DNA from: Catonia carolina
Taxonomy: Eukaryota; Arthropoda; Insecta; Hemiptera; Achilidae
Length of the DNA stretch: 64,000 nt
Direction of reading: 5' to 3'
NCBI GenBank assembly: GCA_035578175.1
Contig: JAQMRL010000008.1
Coordinates: 59,452,541-59,516,540, forward strand
Part shown: positions 54,690 through 64,000 of the stretch, piece by piece
How the letters are laid out: each line of letters starts with the position of its first letter
How positions within the stretch are numbered: position 1 is the stretch's first letter
Position numbers and translations under genes: made by a program
The notes under the pieces: model-generated
Database searches by the model: none
Told to the model about the DNA's origin: nothing
Seen by the model: only the letters and a program-made list of their open reading frames with translations

Positions 54690-54838
54690 TCCTCGATTTA
54701 CCGATATAGCGTTTACCATAGCTCTATTTTTTAGAATTTAACGTCACTCATTTGAGAATAGAAAATTTCGCTCGCATCCTTTACATCAATTTTTTTCTTG
54801 TGAGTTTTAATTGGATACTTTATACTCCTACGTTAATG
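54690..54838. repeat. Direct repeat flanking a LINE relic, right copy
   Basis: The partner of 53905-54045 in the same orientation. Far too long and diverged to be a target duplication. It may instead be part of the LINE itself, present twice because of tandem insertion. Confidence 0.75.
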
Positions 54839-55184
54839 CATAAATATGGCAATACTTGTTCTTACATAATTATTCACTTCGGTCATTTATTTTGGTCAAG
54901 TCGTGATTATTCTCCAAAGACTGTGGATAAAAAATTAGTAAGTAAACGTAAACGACTACCATAGAGGACAAATTTCATATCATTGAACAACTGGATAAAG
55001 GAGCTACTGCGCTGTCAATCTCAAGTCAATATGGGACATTGGGATAACTACAGTTTGTGGTATCTTGAAGAACTGAGAGAATATTTATTTTTTAGCAAGT
55101 TCTTAAAATTTAACTCAGAATTTGAAAAATTGACTTATTGACTCCACGATGGCTGGTCGGCTCAAAAATTGCACTTGGTAACCG
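54839..55184. other. No gene recognised
   Basis: aaaggagctactgcgctgtc and caagtcaatatgggacattg suggest an old mobile-element coding fragment (a transposase-like helix-turn-helix), too short to assign. Confidence 0.3.
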
Positions 55185-55685
55185 AACTGTAGAACAAGTT
55201 TGACATTTTAAATATTTAGAATGCAGGATTTCCTATGACGTGAGTGAGAAACTGGTAAAATTTAGCGTGGTATGCGATTCTATTCGTTGGACAATAGGAA
55301 AGAAAACGAGACAGGACACCGAAATGAAAGTTTATAAAGCAACGGCTGTACCACTCATAACATATGGGAGTGAAATATGGGTGTCATCACAGCGGAATGA
55401 ATCTCGTATCTAGGCTACTGAAATGAGATTTTTTAGTGAGTCAAAGGTTGTACCCGGTTAGATAGAGTACGTAACGAAGCTATAGGGGCCGAGTTAAATA
55501 TTGTTACAGTGTGAAACATTAAGAATTTATAGGGCCTAAGAAAAACTGGTCCAGCCATTTACTTCCCATGCCTGCACACAGACCTCTGCGAGCATGGCAA
55601 TATAAACCTAGAGAGAAGCGAGGATAGGGAAGACCGAAAATGATGTGGATGCCGGAACAGGCCATTGAGCCTAATCCTTGACAGG
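55185..55685 (+). pseudogene. LINE reverse transcriptase C-terminal relic, related family
   Basis: Plus-strand pieces: HFKYLECRISYDVSEKLVKF, SIRWTIGKKTRQDTEMKVYK, ATAVPLITYGSEIWVSSQR and ATEMRFF, with several stops after that. A recognisable but shifted 3' tail ends in gaccgaaaatgatgtggatg. It is in the opposite orientation to the relic at 54.05-54.69 kb. Confidence 0.75.
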
Positions 55686-55744
55686 TGATGATGATGGTGA
55701 AGATGACTTAGTGACTACTATTAATTACGGTATCAAATCGGTTG

Positions 55745-56065
55745 GTTTTAATACGTTATAATTCTAAACTTTTGTTGGGAATCGAACTTGGGATTTTCCT
55801 ATTTGCAGTGAGTAGCTTAAGTCAAGGAGATGACCTTCTGGGTTTAGTTTTTCTCTTCTAATTACACAAAAACTGTCCAATTTGGGTACTGTATGTCCAG
55901 ATTTTTAAAAACGGTTTTTTTATATTGAGTGATTATTCCTACATCAGCCTGAGCTTGTGCGTAGGTAATGGTATGAGGTGATATATAGATGAAAAATTAC
56001 CTGACCAGGAATCAAACCCAGAACTGCGGTATAGAACCCAGTTGCGGTGATCAATACACCTACAA
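55745..56065 (-). repeat. Two degraded tRNA-like SINE heads
   Basis: GTTGGGAATCGAACTTGGGA near 55769 and CCAGGAATCAAACCCAGAAC near 56002 look like reverse B boxes. Both are followed by weak A-box-like sequence. Neither keeps enough to assign a family. Confidence 0.4.
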
Positions 56066-57217
56066 GCCTATTGTATAAGAAATTTGTTTTGGATTGTTAA
56101 TTTCGATTACGGTCCAAGTAGCTATCCTAAAGAACTGTAAATTGAGCTTTTTTTATTTAACTTATTTTTTAATTAATTTTCTGCTTTTACCTTTAGAAGT
56201 GGAAATTTTCAAAATAATTTCTTGGTGATCGTCTAGAGCCCAAATGGAATTCATATATTTAAATTCAAAACGTTATGGTAAAATCAAAAAGTTGTGGTTT
56301 CTGGAATTTTGTGAAGTGAACTAGTCAGTGACAAATTTATACACTTATTTTTTTTTGTCATTTAAAATTTTCTTTTATTCATTTTTCTAAATAGAGCAAT
56401 CTTATCTAATTTTTCTTTAAATTTTCGGTATTATAAATGAAATTTATCTGTACACTTAATTTCGGTGACTTGTTATTTCATTGTAAAGTAAAAATTATGA
56501 GTTTAAATATCTTGACAGTATTATAACTAGTTGTTTATTATTGTTCTCTGATTACATTAGAATTACAAATTCTTATCAAATACTAAAAAAAGAATATATA
56601 GGTAAATTGGAATGAAGTACGTACTCCTGTAGAAAAGGCCTCGAAACTACAACATTATTAAAGTGGCCTCTAAAAAATAAATGCATTCGCAAGGACGTCT
56701 GTTGCTGAAAAGGAAATTGCAAAAGGTAAAAATGTATAATTTTCTTTGAGAATAAACAAAATTACAACCAACTGCCGTGAGAATTCTGTTTTATGTAAAT
56801 TGTGTTTGAATTTTTTTTGTATACAATGACACATTTCTTTCAGAATAATATGAGAAATAATACATAATTAACATCGGCGAATCTTTTAATAATAACGTAT
56901 GTTAAAAAAGTTTGTAAAGTTGATTTATTGTTAAGTTAATTAATTTCTTATTCTTTTTAATTAAATTTTTATTACAGTTTTTCATTTAAGGAAAATACTG
57001 AGGTGAAAGAATAAAATAATAGTATTGTTTTGACGTACATTTTCCTAGATTGAATGTAAACTAATATAGAATTTTCTCATATTTGAGAGGTAAACTAAGA
57101 AAATAATAGTTATAAATTTGATAATATTTCAAATAAAAATTATTTAAATTTTGTATTTTCAACTTTTTAAATAACGGTGTATCGACCTGATTAACTTAAA
57201 ACAAGTTGTTGTCATTA
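56066..57217. other. No gene recognised
   Basis: AT-rich with nothing recognised. Confidence 0.4.
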
Positions 57218-57428
57218 TGTTTAAATCCTAGTGAAGGTAGATTTTGTATAAATTAAAATATCTAGATAGTGCTTACCGGTGCACTTTGATGGTTGGGGCT
57301 CAATTAACGATACACTCTATGGAATGGTCGGCCTGAGTCTTTACAACATTAAACTTCAATTACCCGTCATAGATCATCGCATTGGATCAAAGGCTTACTT
57401 ATTGTTCTTAAATTGAACAGATTACAAC
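57218..57428 (+). repeat. tRNA-SINE-T, head truncated
   Basis: gtttaaatcctagtgaaggt to ttcttaaattgaacagatta, with tttgatggttggggctcaat and atggtcggcctgagtc between them. It starts at the B box. Confidence 0.78.
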
Positions 57429-57689
57429 ATAACACACATTGAGGTTTAAAAATTATAAAATTAATATTAAATACAAACGGCTTTCTCTCTTAATGCTCTC
57501 ATTTCTCTCTTAATGCTTTGATAAACTATTTTAATGTATCAGTAACTTTTGAGTTACCGAATCACCAGTTCGTAGTACTCCAGCTTTTTTTCGAATAGCT
57601 CTTTAGAGAGAGCACGCCAAATAATAATGCTGGTTTTGTTTTGAGATTTAGTATTTTATTAAAAATGTGTTTTGTCAATCTGCTGTCTT
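57429..57689. other. No gene recognised
   Basis: Contains a local duplication of ctctcttaatgctctcattt and ctctcttaatgctttg. Confidence 0.4.
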
Positions 57690-58065
57690 TCATTCTTGCC
57701 ACATTTCCGAAAAATAAAAGTTTCGATTTCTCATTACATGGATTGTTCTCTGTTTTTTTTTTTTTTTGTGTGAACGGGGTCTATTGTAATTATCTTCTTC
57801 CTTCTTAGGTCCTAGGACGTTCCAAACTATTTTGTTTTCTATGCTCATTATTTTATTGATACCACTTTCCCATATAATATTAAGTGGTTCTGCTCCGTAC
57901 AGTGCTTTTGATCTTAACACTAACCGATAGTGCTTGATCTTCGCATCCCATTTTAAGGCTTTTTTTCCATAGGTTTCTGGTATTCATGAATGCAGTCACT
58001 CCGATTTTATCAGACACAGCAATCACTCTTACGTCTCATCCTAATACTTAACGGGTTGCCGCAAC
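57690..58065 (-). pseudogene. LINE reverse transcriptase C-terminal relic, second type
   Basis: The minus strand reads KIGVTAFMNTRNLWKK, SLKMGC, RLVLRSKALYGAEPLNII, ESGINKIMSIENKIVWNVLG and PKKEEDNYNRPRSHKKKKK. The LYGAE...IENKI...LGPKKEE order is typical of the region after the RT thumb. A poly-A expansion in the coding sense makes the Lys run. Its sequence differs from the relics at 1.2 and 54 kb. Confidence 0.75.
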
Positions 58066-58819
58066 ATACTTTTTTCATAAATTTTTAAAATATTTATATT
58101 TTGATCAACCCTTCTAGTTAAAGGGAACAGGTTTCCTGAGAAACTTCATGAATCTTAACCGACCTACATAGTCTGTATATACGACGAATGTTAATATACT
58201 GTTATACATTAGTCAAAGATAGATAGATATCGTTGTTAGTTGTTTTGTCTCTATCTGTCCGTTCATTCAGCCGTTCATTTACTGTAATATTATATACGTA
58301 CTGTACAATAACGTTGTCTTAGATGTCCTCCTCAGTTCATTGAGAACTAGCACGATCAGTTAAGATAGTAGCGGAAACTTCAATCTTCCTGCATTCACTT
58401 GTTCCCCACGTCTTCCTCTATCAAGCCTAGAGATATCCTTCTCTTCCCTCTTCATCTCCTCTATTTTCCTCCTCTCACATAATATCCTCTTTTCATCATC
58501 ATCATCATCATGTTTTACTGATGTCATTATTCGATGATGAATTTATTTTATTCATTTCTCCATTTTTTCATTACAGTAACTTCTTATTTCCTTTTCATTT
58601 TATAAATTATAAAATTGTTGGATGCATTTGACCTATTCTTAGAACAAGTTTTTGTGATGTCTAATAATAGTATCACTATGAAGCTATAAATTACATAATA
58701 TTATTACCTTCTTCTAATTGTATTAAAGTCATACTCTGATATGTTTGTAAAAGGATAATTCGTTGTTTCAGTGTTACTTGTTACTTTTTACTCATTAAGT
58801 TAGCTAATTTTAATTCAAT
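58066..58819. other. No gene; pyrimidine-rich tract and CAT microsatellite
   Basis: A pyrimidine-rich stretch runs from about 58375 to 58490 and passes into a (TCA)n run at 58493-58511. No gene is associated. Confidence 0.45.
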
Positions 58820-59214
58820 TGTTGTTAAGGTCATAAGCCGAAAGGCTGGTTTGAACTTGTAGAGGTTTTACTACGTAAAACGAGGAGTGAGGTGGTTTAC
58901 CTTTGCCTTCCTCACTGAGTGGAAACGTACGCTTATCAGCATGCCGGGCCCTCTGAAAAGCACATATTTTCCACTCTTCAAATGACACCTTGACTTCATT
59001 TACCACAGTATCTGGCTGTAAAATGAAATTCATTACTTTCAGAGGAGAGAACTCTGATTAGAATCTTTTACACCTCTACCTCTTCTGTTCTTAAATGATT
59101 CAGTCATTTAATTGTCTGACCATGTGATAAGAGACAGAACTATTTATTTTAGCCCTGCAACTAACAGATCTGAGTGTAAATAATTTGACACTCCACCTGT
59201 CTGTTAATAGGCAG
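58820..59214 (-). repeat. SINE-390 with 11-bp TSD
   Basis: TTTAATTCAAT lies at 58809-58819 and 59215-59225. Full length, from tgttgttaaggtcataag to ctgtctgttaataggcag. It carries a 72-codon frame very like that at 7689-7931. Confidence 0.88.
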
Positions 59215-59397
59215 TTTAATTCAATACAATGATTAAAAGTAAATAGAATATTTTTATGGAAAAGAATTTTATTACCCAATATTGAGTACTTAAATCACCT
59301 TTCTATTTTCCGTTCTAAATGTTTTACTGTACTGTTACGATTAATGACAAGTTTATTTTAGTTCTAAACATACTTAAAACTTAAAAATAATATTTTT

Positions 59398-59776
59398 TCC
59401 CTTAACAGGCAGGTGGAGCGTTAAATTATTTGCACTCGAACTGCTAGTTCCAGGGCTAAAAATAGTTCTGGTTCTTATTACACAGCCAGTAATATGACTT
59501 AAGAATTTAAGAACAGAAGAGGTAGAGGTGTAAAAGACTTTAGTCATAGTATCTTCTATAAGAGTAATGAATTTAATTAATTTACAGCCAAACCCTGTGA
59601 TGAATTAAGTGAAGGTATCATTTGCAGGGAAATTAGATGCTTTTTAGATGGCCTGGCATGCGGATAAGCTTACTTTTCCACTCAATGGGGTAGGCAATGG
59701 TAAACCACATAACCTCTCGTTTTACTTAGTAAACCCTCTAGAGGTTCAAATCAGCCTTTCGGCTGATGTCCTAGAC
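59398..59776 (+). repeat. SINE-390, inverted partner
   Basis: From cccttaacaggcaggtggag to gctgatgtcctagacagt. The flanks taatattttt and tagtattttt form a likely 10-bp duplication with one mismatch. It faces the copy at 58820-59214 across about 180 bp. Confidence 0.82.
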
Positions 59777-60816
59777 AGTATAGTATTTTTATCAAAATAT
59801 TCCTATTTCTTTTATCGGATAAATATATTTATACCTCTCTTTTTATTAACATATATGTCTATAATATTCTTATCAGATTATTAAATACATTTATAATTAA
59901 AAACTAAACTCTGTTTATTATTATTTGATATTATCACAAATATATGGAATTAAATTTTGAAAAACAAGGTAATAATATTGAGGTCACTAAATAAATTAGT
60001 TTAACGGGTGCCTCTGTTTTAACGTTCGTATTGTAACACGGTTGTCCAATAAATTGACTTCTTAACAATTTTCGTGAGATTGAAACTCCTTTTTTGTACG
60101 GTAAATTAAATTTTGAAATTTCCTCTATAATTGTTAAAATAAATAAAACTTTGTGATTGTAGTTGTTTGTCTAGTAGAAAGTCCGTATTAAGTACTGTAT
60201 GTCTATGCCTCCGGCATACAGTAGCAATATGCGGATTGTAAAACCACTCCAGAAAATATATCTAATTTTTTTTTAAGTAACTGAAACTTGCTGGAAATTC
60301 CGTCCAATTTAAATAATTCTTTCACTAAAGATTGATTGATAATTTTCTCTTTATTTAATTTCTTATATATGTGTACAGTTATCTTTAAAGGTCGAACAGT
60401 TTCTCGCATGCTGACTTCATGTCATGTTTCGCAATTTTACAAAATTTTTATAAAAATACCCCGTAACTTAAAAAGTAATGATTTTCTGTTAAATTTTATT
60501 GCTTTATCGTTTTCCATACTTATTGCAGAACAAACCTACCAAATATTACGTTAATCCGTAAAATGGTTGACGATGTATTTGAAAAATAAGCTTTTTTCTT
60601 AAAACCAAAACTTTTACTAAATTATACATTATCTCGTTAAGCGTGTGTTTTTCGAAATAATTTTCTAGAACAAAAAACGTGCGAAATACTTTGTTTTATA
60701 AAAATACGTAATTTCCGCCAAGTTTCAAATACTAAAAAAAAAATTAATATGTTTTCTGAATTGGTTTTACAATCCTCATATTGTTCCTCTCTGCCGGAGG
60801 CCATCACGTTATAGAC
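59777..60816. other. No gene recognised
   Basis: Frames of 60-78 codons only, none with a motif. Confidence 0.4.
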
Positions 60817-60928
60817 AGACAGCAACTAGTTTTACTAGGAGTTGAACCACGGAATCTTCGTCTCCGTACATCAGCTGTCAAACAGCTGAATTGCGGCGAC
60901 GACTTTACCAGTTGACCAACCCAGTTTT
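60817..60928 (-). repeat. tRNA-SINE-T head and B box
   Basis: In reverse: aaaactgggttggtcaactg, taaagtcgtcgccgcaattc, CAGCTGTTTGACAGCTG hairpin, gagacgaagattccgtggtt and CAACTCCTAGTAAAACTAG. The body is missing. Confidence 0.8.
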
Positions 60929-60961
60929 ACAATTTAACCTTTGAATTTCTGGAATTTGTTA

Positions 60962-61916
60962 AAAAAAAATCGGTCAACCGGAAGTAGTAGTTTATTGGTG
61001 TAATTTTTCACTTTTTTGCGATTTTCTCAAAAACGGATCCTGCGATTTTTTTAAAAATCGGCTCATTGACTAAAATTTTTTTATGCTCTACGAGGTAGAG
61101 TAGGCGCCATGTCTGCTGAAATTCTTGGGGAGATTGTTTTCTCGTAAAAAAATTGTTTATTTAAGATTGCGACTTTAATATGTATTTTAGCCCAAAAATG
61201 TATGTAATAAAAAGTGTAGAAAATTAAAAATCCTACACTATTATTTCCAACATTTTTTTGTATAACGCTTAGTTTAGCGGTAATTAGCGATTTCCTGTTT
61301 TTTTTTCACGAAAATGTTTAAATAAATAATCTTTTTTCAGATTTTAGCCTTAACATACTTAGGCTAATTTAGCATATTAAAGCTAAGGCTTAGCTTACTA
61401 AAGCATACTAAGGCATTTTACGACAAAAGTGTGTATAATCAAATTTATTGGAAATTAAAAGATGTACAACTTTATTTAAAGTATTTTTTCTACAGAGCCT
61501 AGTTTAGCGTAAACGAGTGATTTTCCGTATTTTTGATAAGGTTGATGTTCATTTTGCATCATTCAGTCATGATTAAAATAAGTTTTTGCTTTTTGAGATT
61601 AGTTTTTTTTTGTTTATTTCGTATGGTTTTTTTAAATTCATTTATTTAACGTCGCATCAACTACAACGGTCATTAGCGACGACGTTGGGGTGTAACTATT
61701 GTACAATGGAGGATGAAATGATTTTTTTTTGTAACGTATGAAAATATGCCATGCCTGAGTGGGATTCGTATCCAGGACCGCATGATGAGAGGCGAGCACG
61801 TTACCAACTGCGCCAATGCGGCCGGGTCTTATGTTTTAGTACTAATTTTAGGTATAATGTTCATTATTTGCTTCGGCTAGAGAAAGTCGTGTGATTGTTT
61901 CACACCAAATTTTTAA
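60962..61916 (+). mobile_element. HINE-like element, 5'-truncated, with a SINE insertion
   Basis: Starts at aaaaatcggtcaaccggaag, so the 5' end and GT tract are absent. It includes two internal units, one with a local expansion (ttaggctaatttagcatatt, gctaaggcttagctt). It resumes after the SINE with cttatgttttagtactaatt and ends ttcggctagagaaagtcgtg, hairpin gtgattgtttcacac and T-run. Confidence 0.84.
61634..61829 (-). repeat. tRNA-derived SINE inside a HINE-like copy
   Basis: In reverse: ccggccgcattggcgcagtt, ggtaacgtgctcgcctctca, tcatgcggtcctggatacga and atcccactcagg, with a tail containing gtcgctaatgaccg. It belongs with tRNA-SINE-G by its tail, but the head is different (CGCAGTTGGTAACG), like a tRNA-Met or -Leu A-box region. 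Confidence 0.72.
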
Positions 61917-63075
61917 TCACAATTTCAGTAAACTACTTCATTTAATTCTGGGAGTTTTTTTTTTAAATTTTTTCCTCTGTGTTGTGTACATGTTTAGTTA
62001 TATATTAAGTTTACCCTGTTATTTTACGAAAGGATGTAGACTTTTATTTCGCGTATATAAATACTACGTTGTAGGATACACTTGTATACAAATATGCTAT
62101 ATGCAGACCCTACATGTGCTGTTTCACTTGTTGAAAGGAAGCCATCCATGCACTCCCTACTTACTTGCTTACTTAGGCCTACTTACGAAGTTCCTAAGTG
62201 CACCTCTTTATGTTGTTTCCGACTCTGTAATAAACGGAAACAACAAAACTACAACTTCCAGTCTAAATATATCTCATTCGTTATTTTAACACTAAAATGT
62301 TATAAATCTAGTTTATTTCTGTAACCGTTCATATTCATTATTTTTTCGTTATAGTTTAATTATAATTTTTTTTACTTGTTTATATTATTGCTTAGAAAAG
62401 TATTAAAGTAAGTCTATTCAATTAATATGTTTAAAATTTTGGTTGCTTATTTGCAACTGTTAAAAAATACTACCAGCTAATAATGCTTTGCATGCTCTGA
62501 AGGTTTTCAAAAGACCAAAAACGCTTTTGAAACCTATGTAGGCTAGCTGTGATTATAAAAATCGCCATCAGTACTCTGAAAGTTATACCTCGATATCATA
62601 AAATGTAGGATGAGAAGAATCGAGTGGAGCAAGAAACCTTTTTATTCTATTCATCCCTCTGAACGGGTGCCTAATTACTAGTTGATAATACATTTTTCTA
62701 GATAATGTCTTTTAAAGTTTTAATTTTAATCATATTTTCCGTTATTCAGCTACCGTGAAACTAAAGAATTTATAATAGTATTAAACTTAGCGGTAGGTTT
62801 TGTTCACGCTTCATGTTTCAAGCTATCAAAATTCTGTGTAAATCCGTCTTATCTTCACATGTTACGTGTGCTAACTGAAACATTACTTATCTGGTACATT
62901 AAGTAATGATTTAAGTGAACGTGTAGAACATGTCATTTAAATCGTACGTATTTATTCCGTAAAAATAAATAAGAAAACACGATCAAGACGTTTTTATTTT
63001 ATCTCGATTATTGGTGGGAATTTTTAAAAATTGTCATCTATCATTTTCCGATGTCCGCCCTTCCGACACTTCTAG
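61917..63075. other. No gene recognised
   Basis: Overlapping frames of 132 (61891-62289) and 80 codons show no motif. A gcctacttacttgcttactt-like run lies near 62156. Confidence 0.4.
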
Positions 63076-63312
63076 ATGTCAGAAACTACAAGAGATAGCA
63101 TTAAACCGTTTTCGGATTCGTAATCTACACAAAAAGTTAGTGTGCCTGGATTGGATTCGAAGTACCAAACCCAACCAAAGGCAAAGGTCAAAGGTGGTTT
63201 CGACCGTATGTCAAGAAATCAAAATTGAAATTTGGAAACGAAAAGCATGTCCTTCGATTCCTCTTAAAGATTATATACAGAAATCACTAATGGTTTTTGC
63301 CTTTGGTCAAAG
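63076..63312 (+). CDS. Candidate internal exon, unknown protein
   Basis: The segment is preceded by a pyrimidine-rich acceptor (cgcccttccgacacttctag) and followed by a strong donor AAAG|GTAAGC. It is open throughout, 237 bases (79 codons), with phase 2 at both ends, so skipping it would not change frame. The peptide is basic with RCQKLQEIALNRFRIRNLHK, KLVCLDWIRS, TKPNQRQRSKVVSTVCQEIK and IEIWKRKACPSIPLKDYIQK. The codon choice is less AT-driven than neighbouring chance frames. I do not recognise the family. It could be an exon of a host gene reaching beyond the window or a transposon fragment. Confidence 0.3.
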
Positions 63313-64000
63313 GTAAGCCTTTATAAAAATTGTCACCAGCCATGAGACGCGTCCGTCTCACAAAAAGATTTTTGAACTTAAAATTTATATTTGTCATTTT
63401 TTTATTAGATGAGTTTTTCTATGATGATTGCAGAATTACTGTTTATTTTTTACAAGATGGAATACAAACAAGTTTAGAATAAATTAAATACAAGTTAAGT
63501 AACATTAAAAAATAGCGATGATTTTCGTTTTACCATATTTGGATTAATAATTTGTTTCATATTGAAAAAAAACTTGTCTTAAGTTGAAGGTTAGTTCTTT
63601 CTCACTCATCGTATCTCGTTTTTTTAATCTCCCCTCTCTGCTTTAAATTTTGATTGTATATGCACATTTAATTACTAATCACTCCGTCATAATACAAATG
63701 GTGGAGAACGTACATTAAAAGTTTTAGAATGTGAGATGACTACAACTGCATTCTCGGACACCCGTTGTCTTTCACAGCATGCGATAGGGCAATGAACCGA
63801 AATCCCGGTCTTTTCTGTCGTTATTTTTCAATTACTGAATAATAAATATTTTTTTAATTAATTTGTATTTAAAAACATTATCACATTTTTTTTTTATTTT
63901 AAATACTTTGTAGTCAACTCTGTACAGAGGATAACGTTTTGAGTATGTTAGCCGATATATATTCAAAACAACAGTCATTTTTAACTTTTTCTCCTAAAAT
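63313..64000. other. No gene recognised
   Basis: AT-rich sequence downstream of the candidate exon. It would be intron if the exon is real. Confidence 0.4.

Noticed and set aside
53905..54838. Interpreting the direct repeats as LTRs of a short retrotransposon
   Set aside because: They lack TG...CA ends and matching target duplications, and the interior is LINE sequence.
61891..62289. 132-codon frame with hydrophobic stretches
   Set aside because: It begins in the terminus of a HINE-like copy, has no recognisable domain and shows AT-driven composition.

Overview
The window is about 64 kb of AT-rich eukaryotic DNA that looks like gene-poor insect chromatin. The evidence for an insect is a BEL/Pao LTR retrotransposon, hAT, piggyBac and mariner relics, several SINE families, and decayed LINE reverse transcriptase. 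A hemipteran is my best guess, because the broken transposase at 20.8-21.9 kb belongs to a type I associate with hemipteran genomes. There is no rRNA, CRISPR or operon structure. I found no complete host protein gene. The only host-like coding signal is one possible internal exon at 63.08-63.31 kb.

Almost everything recognisable is mobile DNA, much of it nested. (1) A 390-bp retroposon, called SINE-390 here, has about 20 full or partial copies on both strands. Its + orientation starts gcccataacaggcagg and ends gatgacctaaacaac. At least seven copies have 11-14 bp target-site duplications that I could read directly. (2) A 0.4-1.2 kb family, called HINE-like here, starts TTTTACTTTCTCTTGCC. It carries a (GT)n/(GC)n tract, then diverged units of about 175 bp, and ends GGCAAGAGAAAGT followed by a short hairpin and T-run. 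This matches the layout of non-autonomous Helentrons (HINE/DINE-1 type). (3) tRNA-derived SINEs come in at least two kinds: one with a tRNA-Gly-like head (tRNA-SINE-G) and one with a GGTTGGTTTAGTGG head (tRNA-SINE-T). (4) A piggyBac-type MITE, a hAT relic, a deleted mariner-like element, a long-inverted-repeat element and several LINE fragments make up most of the rest.

The centrepiece is 16.18-23.12 kb. This is a minus-strand BEL/Pao element with two 707-bp LTRs (five differences seen), TGTTAGCG...CGCTAACA ends and a perfect 5-bp target duplication CTGTT. It encodes only gag and an aspartic protease. Reverse transcriptase, RNase H and integrase are absent, so it should need an autonomous partner to move. 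A 1.75-kb DNA transposon with near-identical 35-bp inverted ends and an AAGT target duplication sits inside its 5' leader. That transposon's own transposase is broken and lacks the central region.

Layout: 0-3.4 kb LINE relic and bare DNA; 3.4-15.5 kb dense SINE/HINE nests, hAT relic and a solo LTR; 16.2-23.1 kb BEL plus nested transposon; 23.3-36 kb HINE-like copies, LINE relic, inverted-repeat element, piggyBac MITE and SINEs; 36-41 kb mostly bare; 41-46.6 kb HINE-like, mariner-like and SINE copies; 46.6-51 kb mostly bare with two SINEs; 51-58 kb LINE relics and tRNA-SINEs; 58.8-62 kb a SINE inverted pair and a HINE-like copy; 62-64 kb bare apart from the candidate exon.
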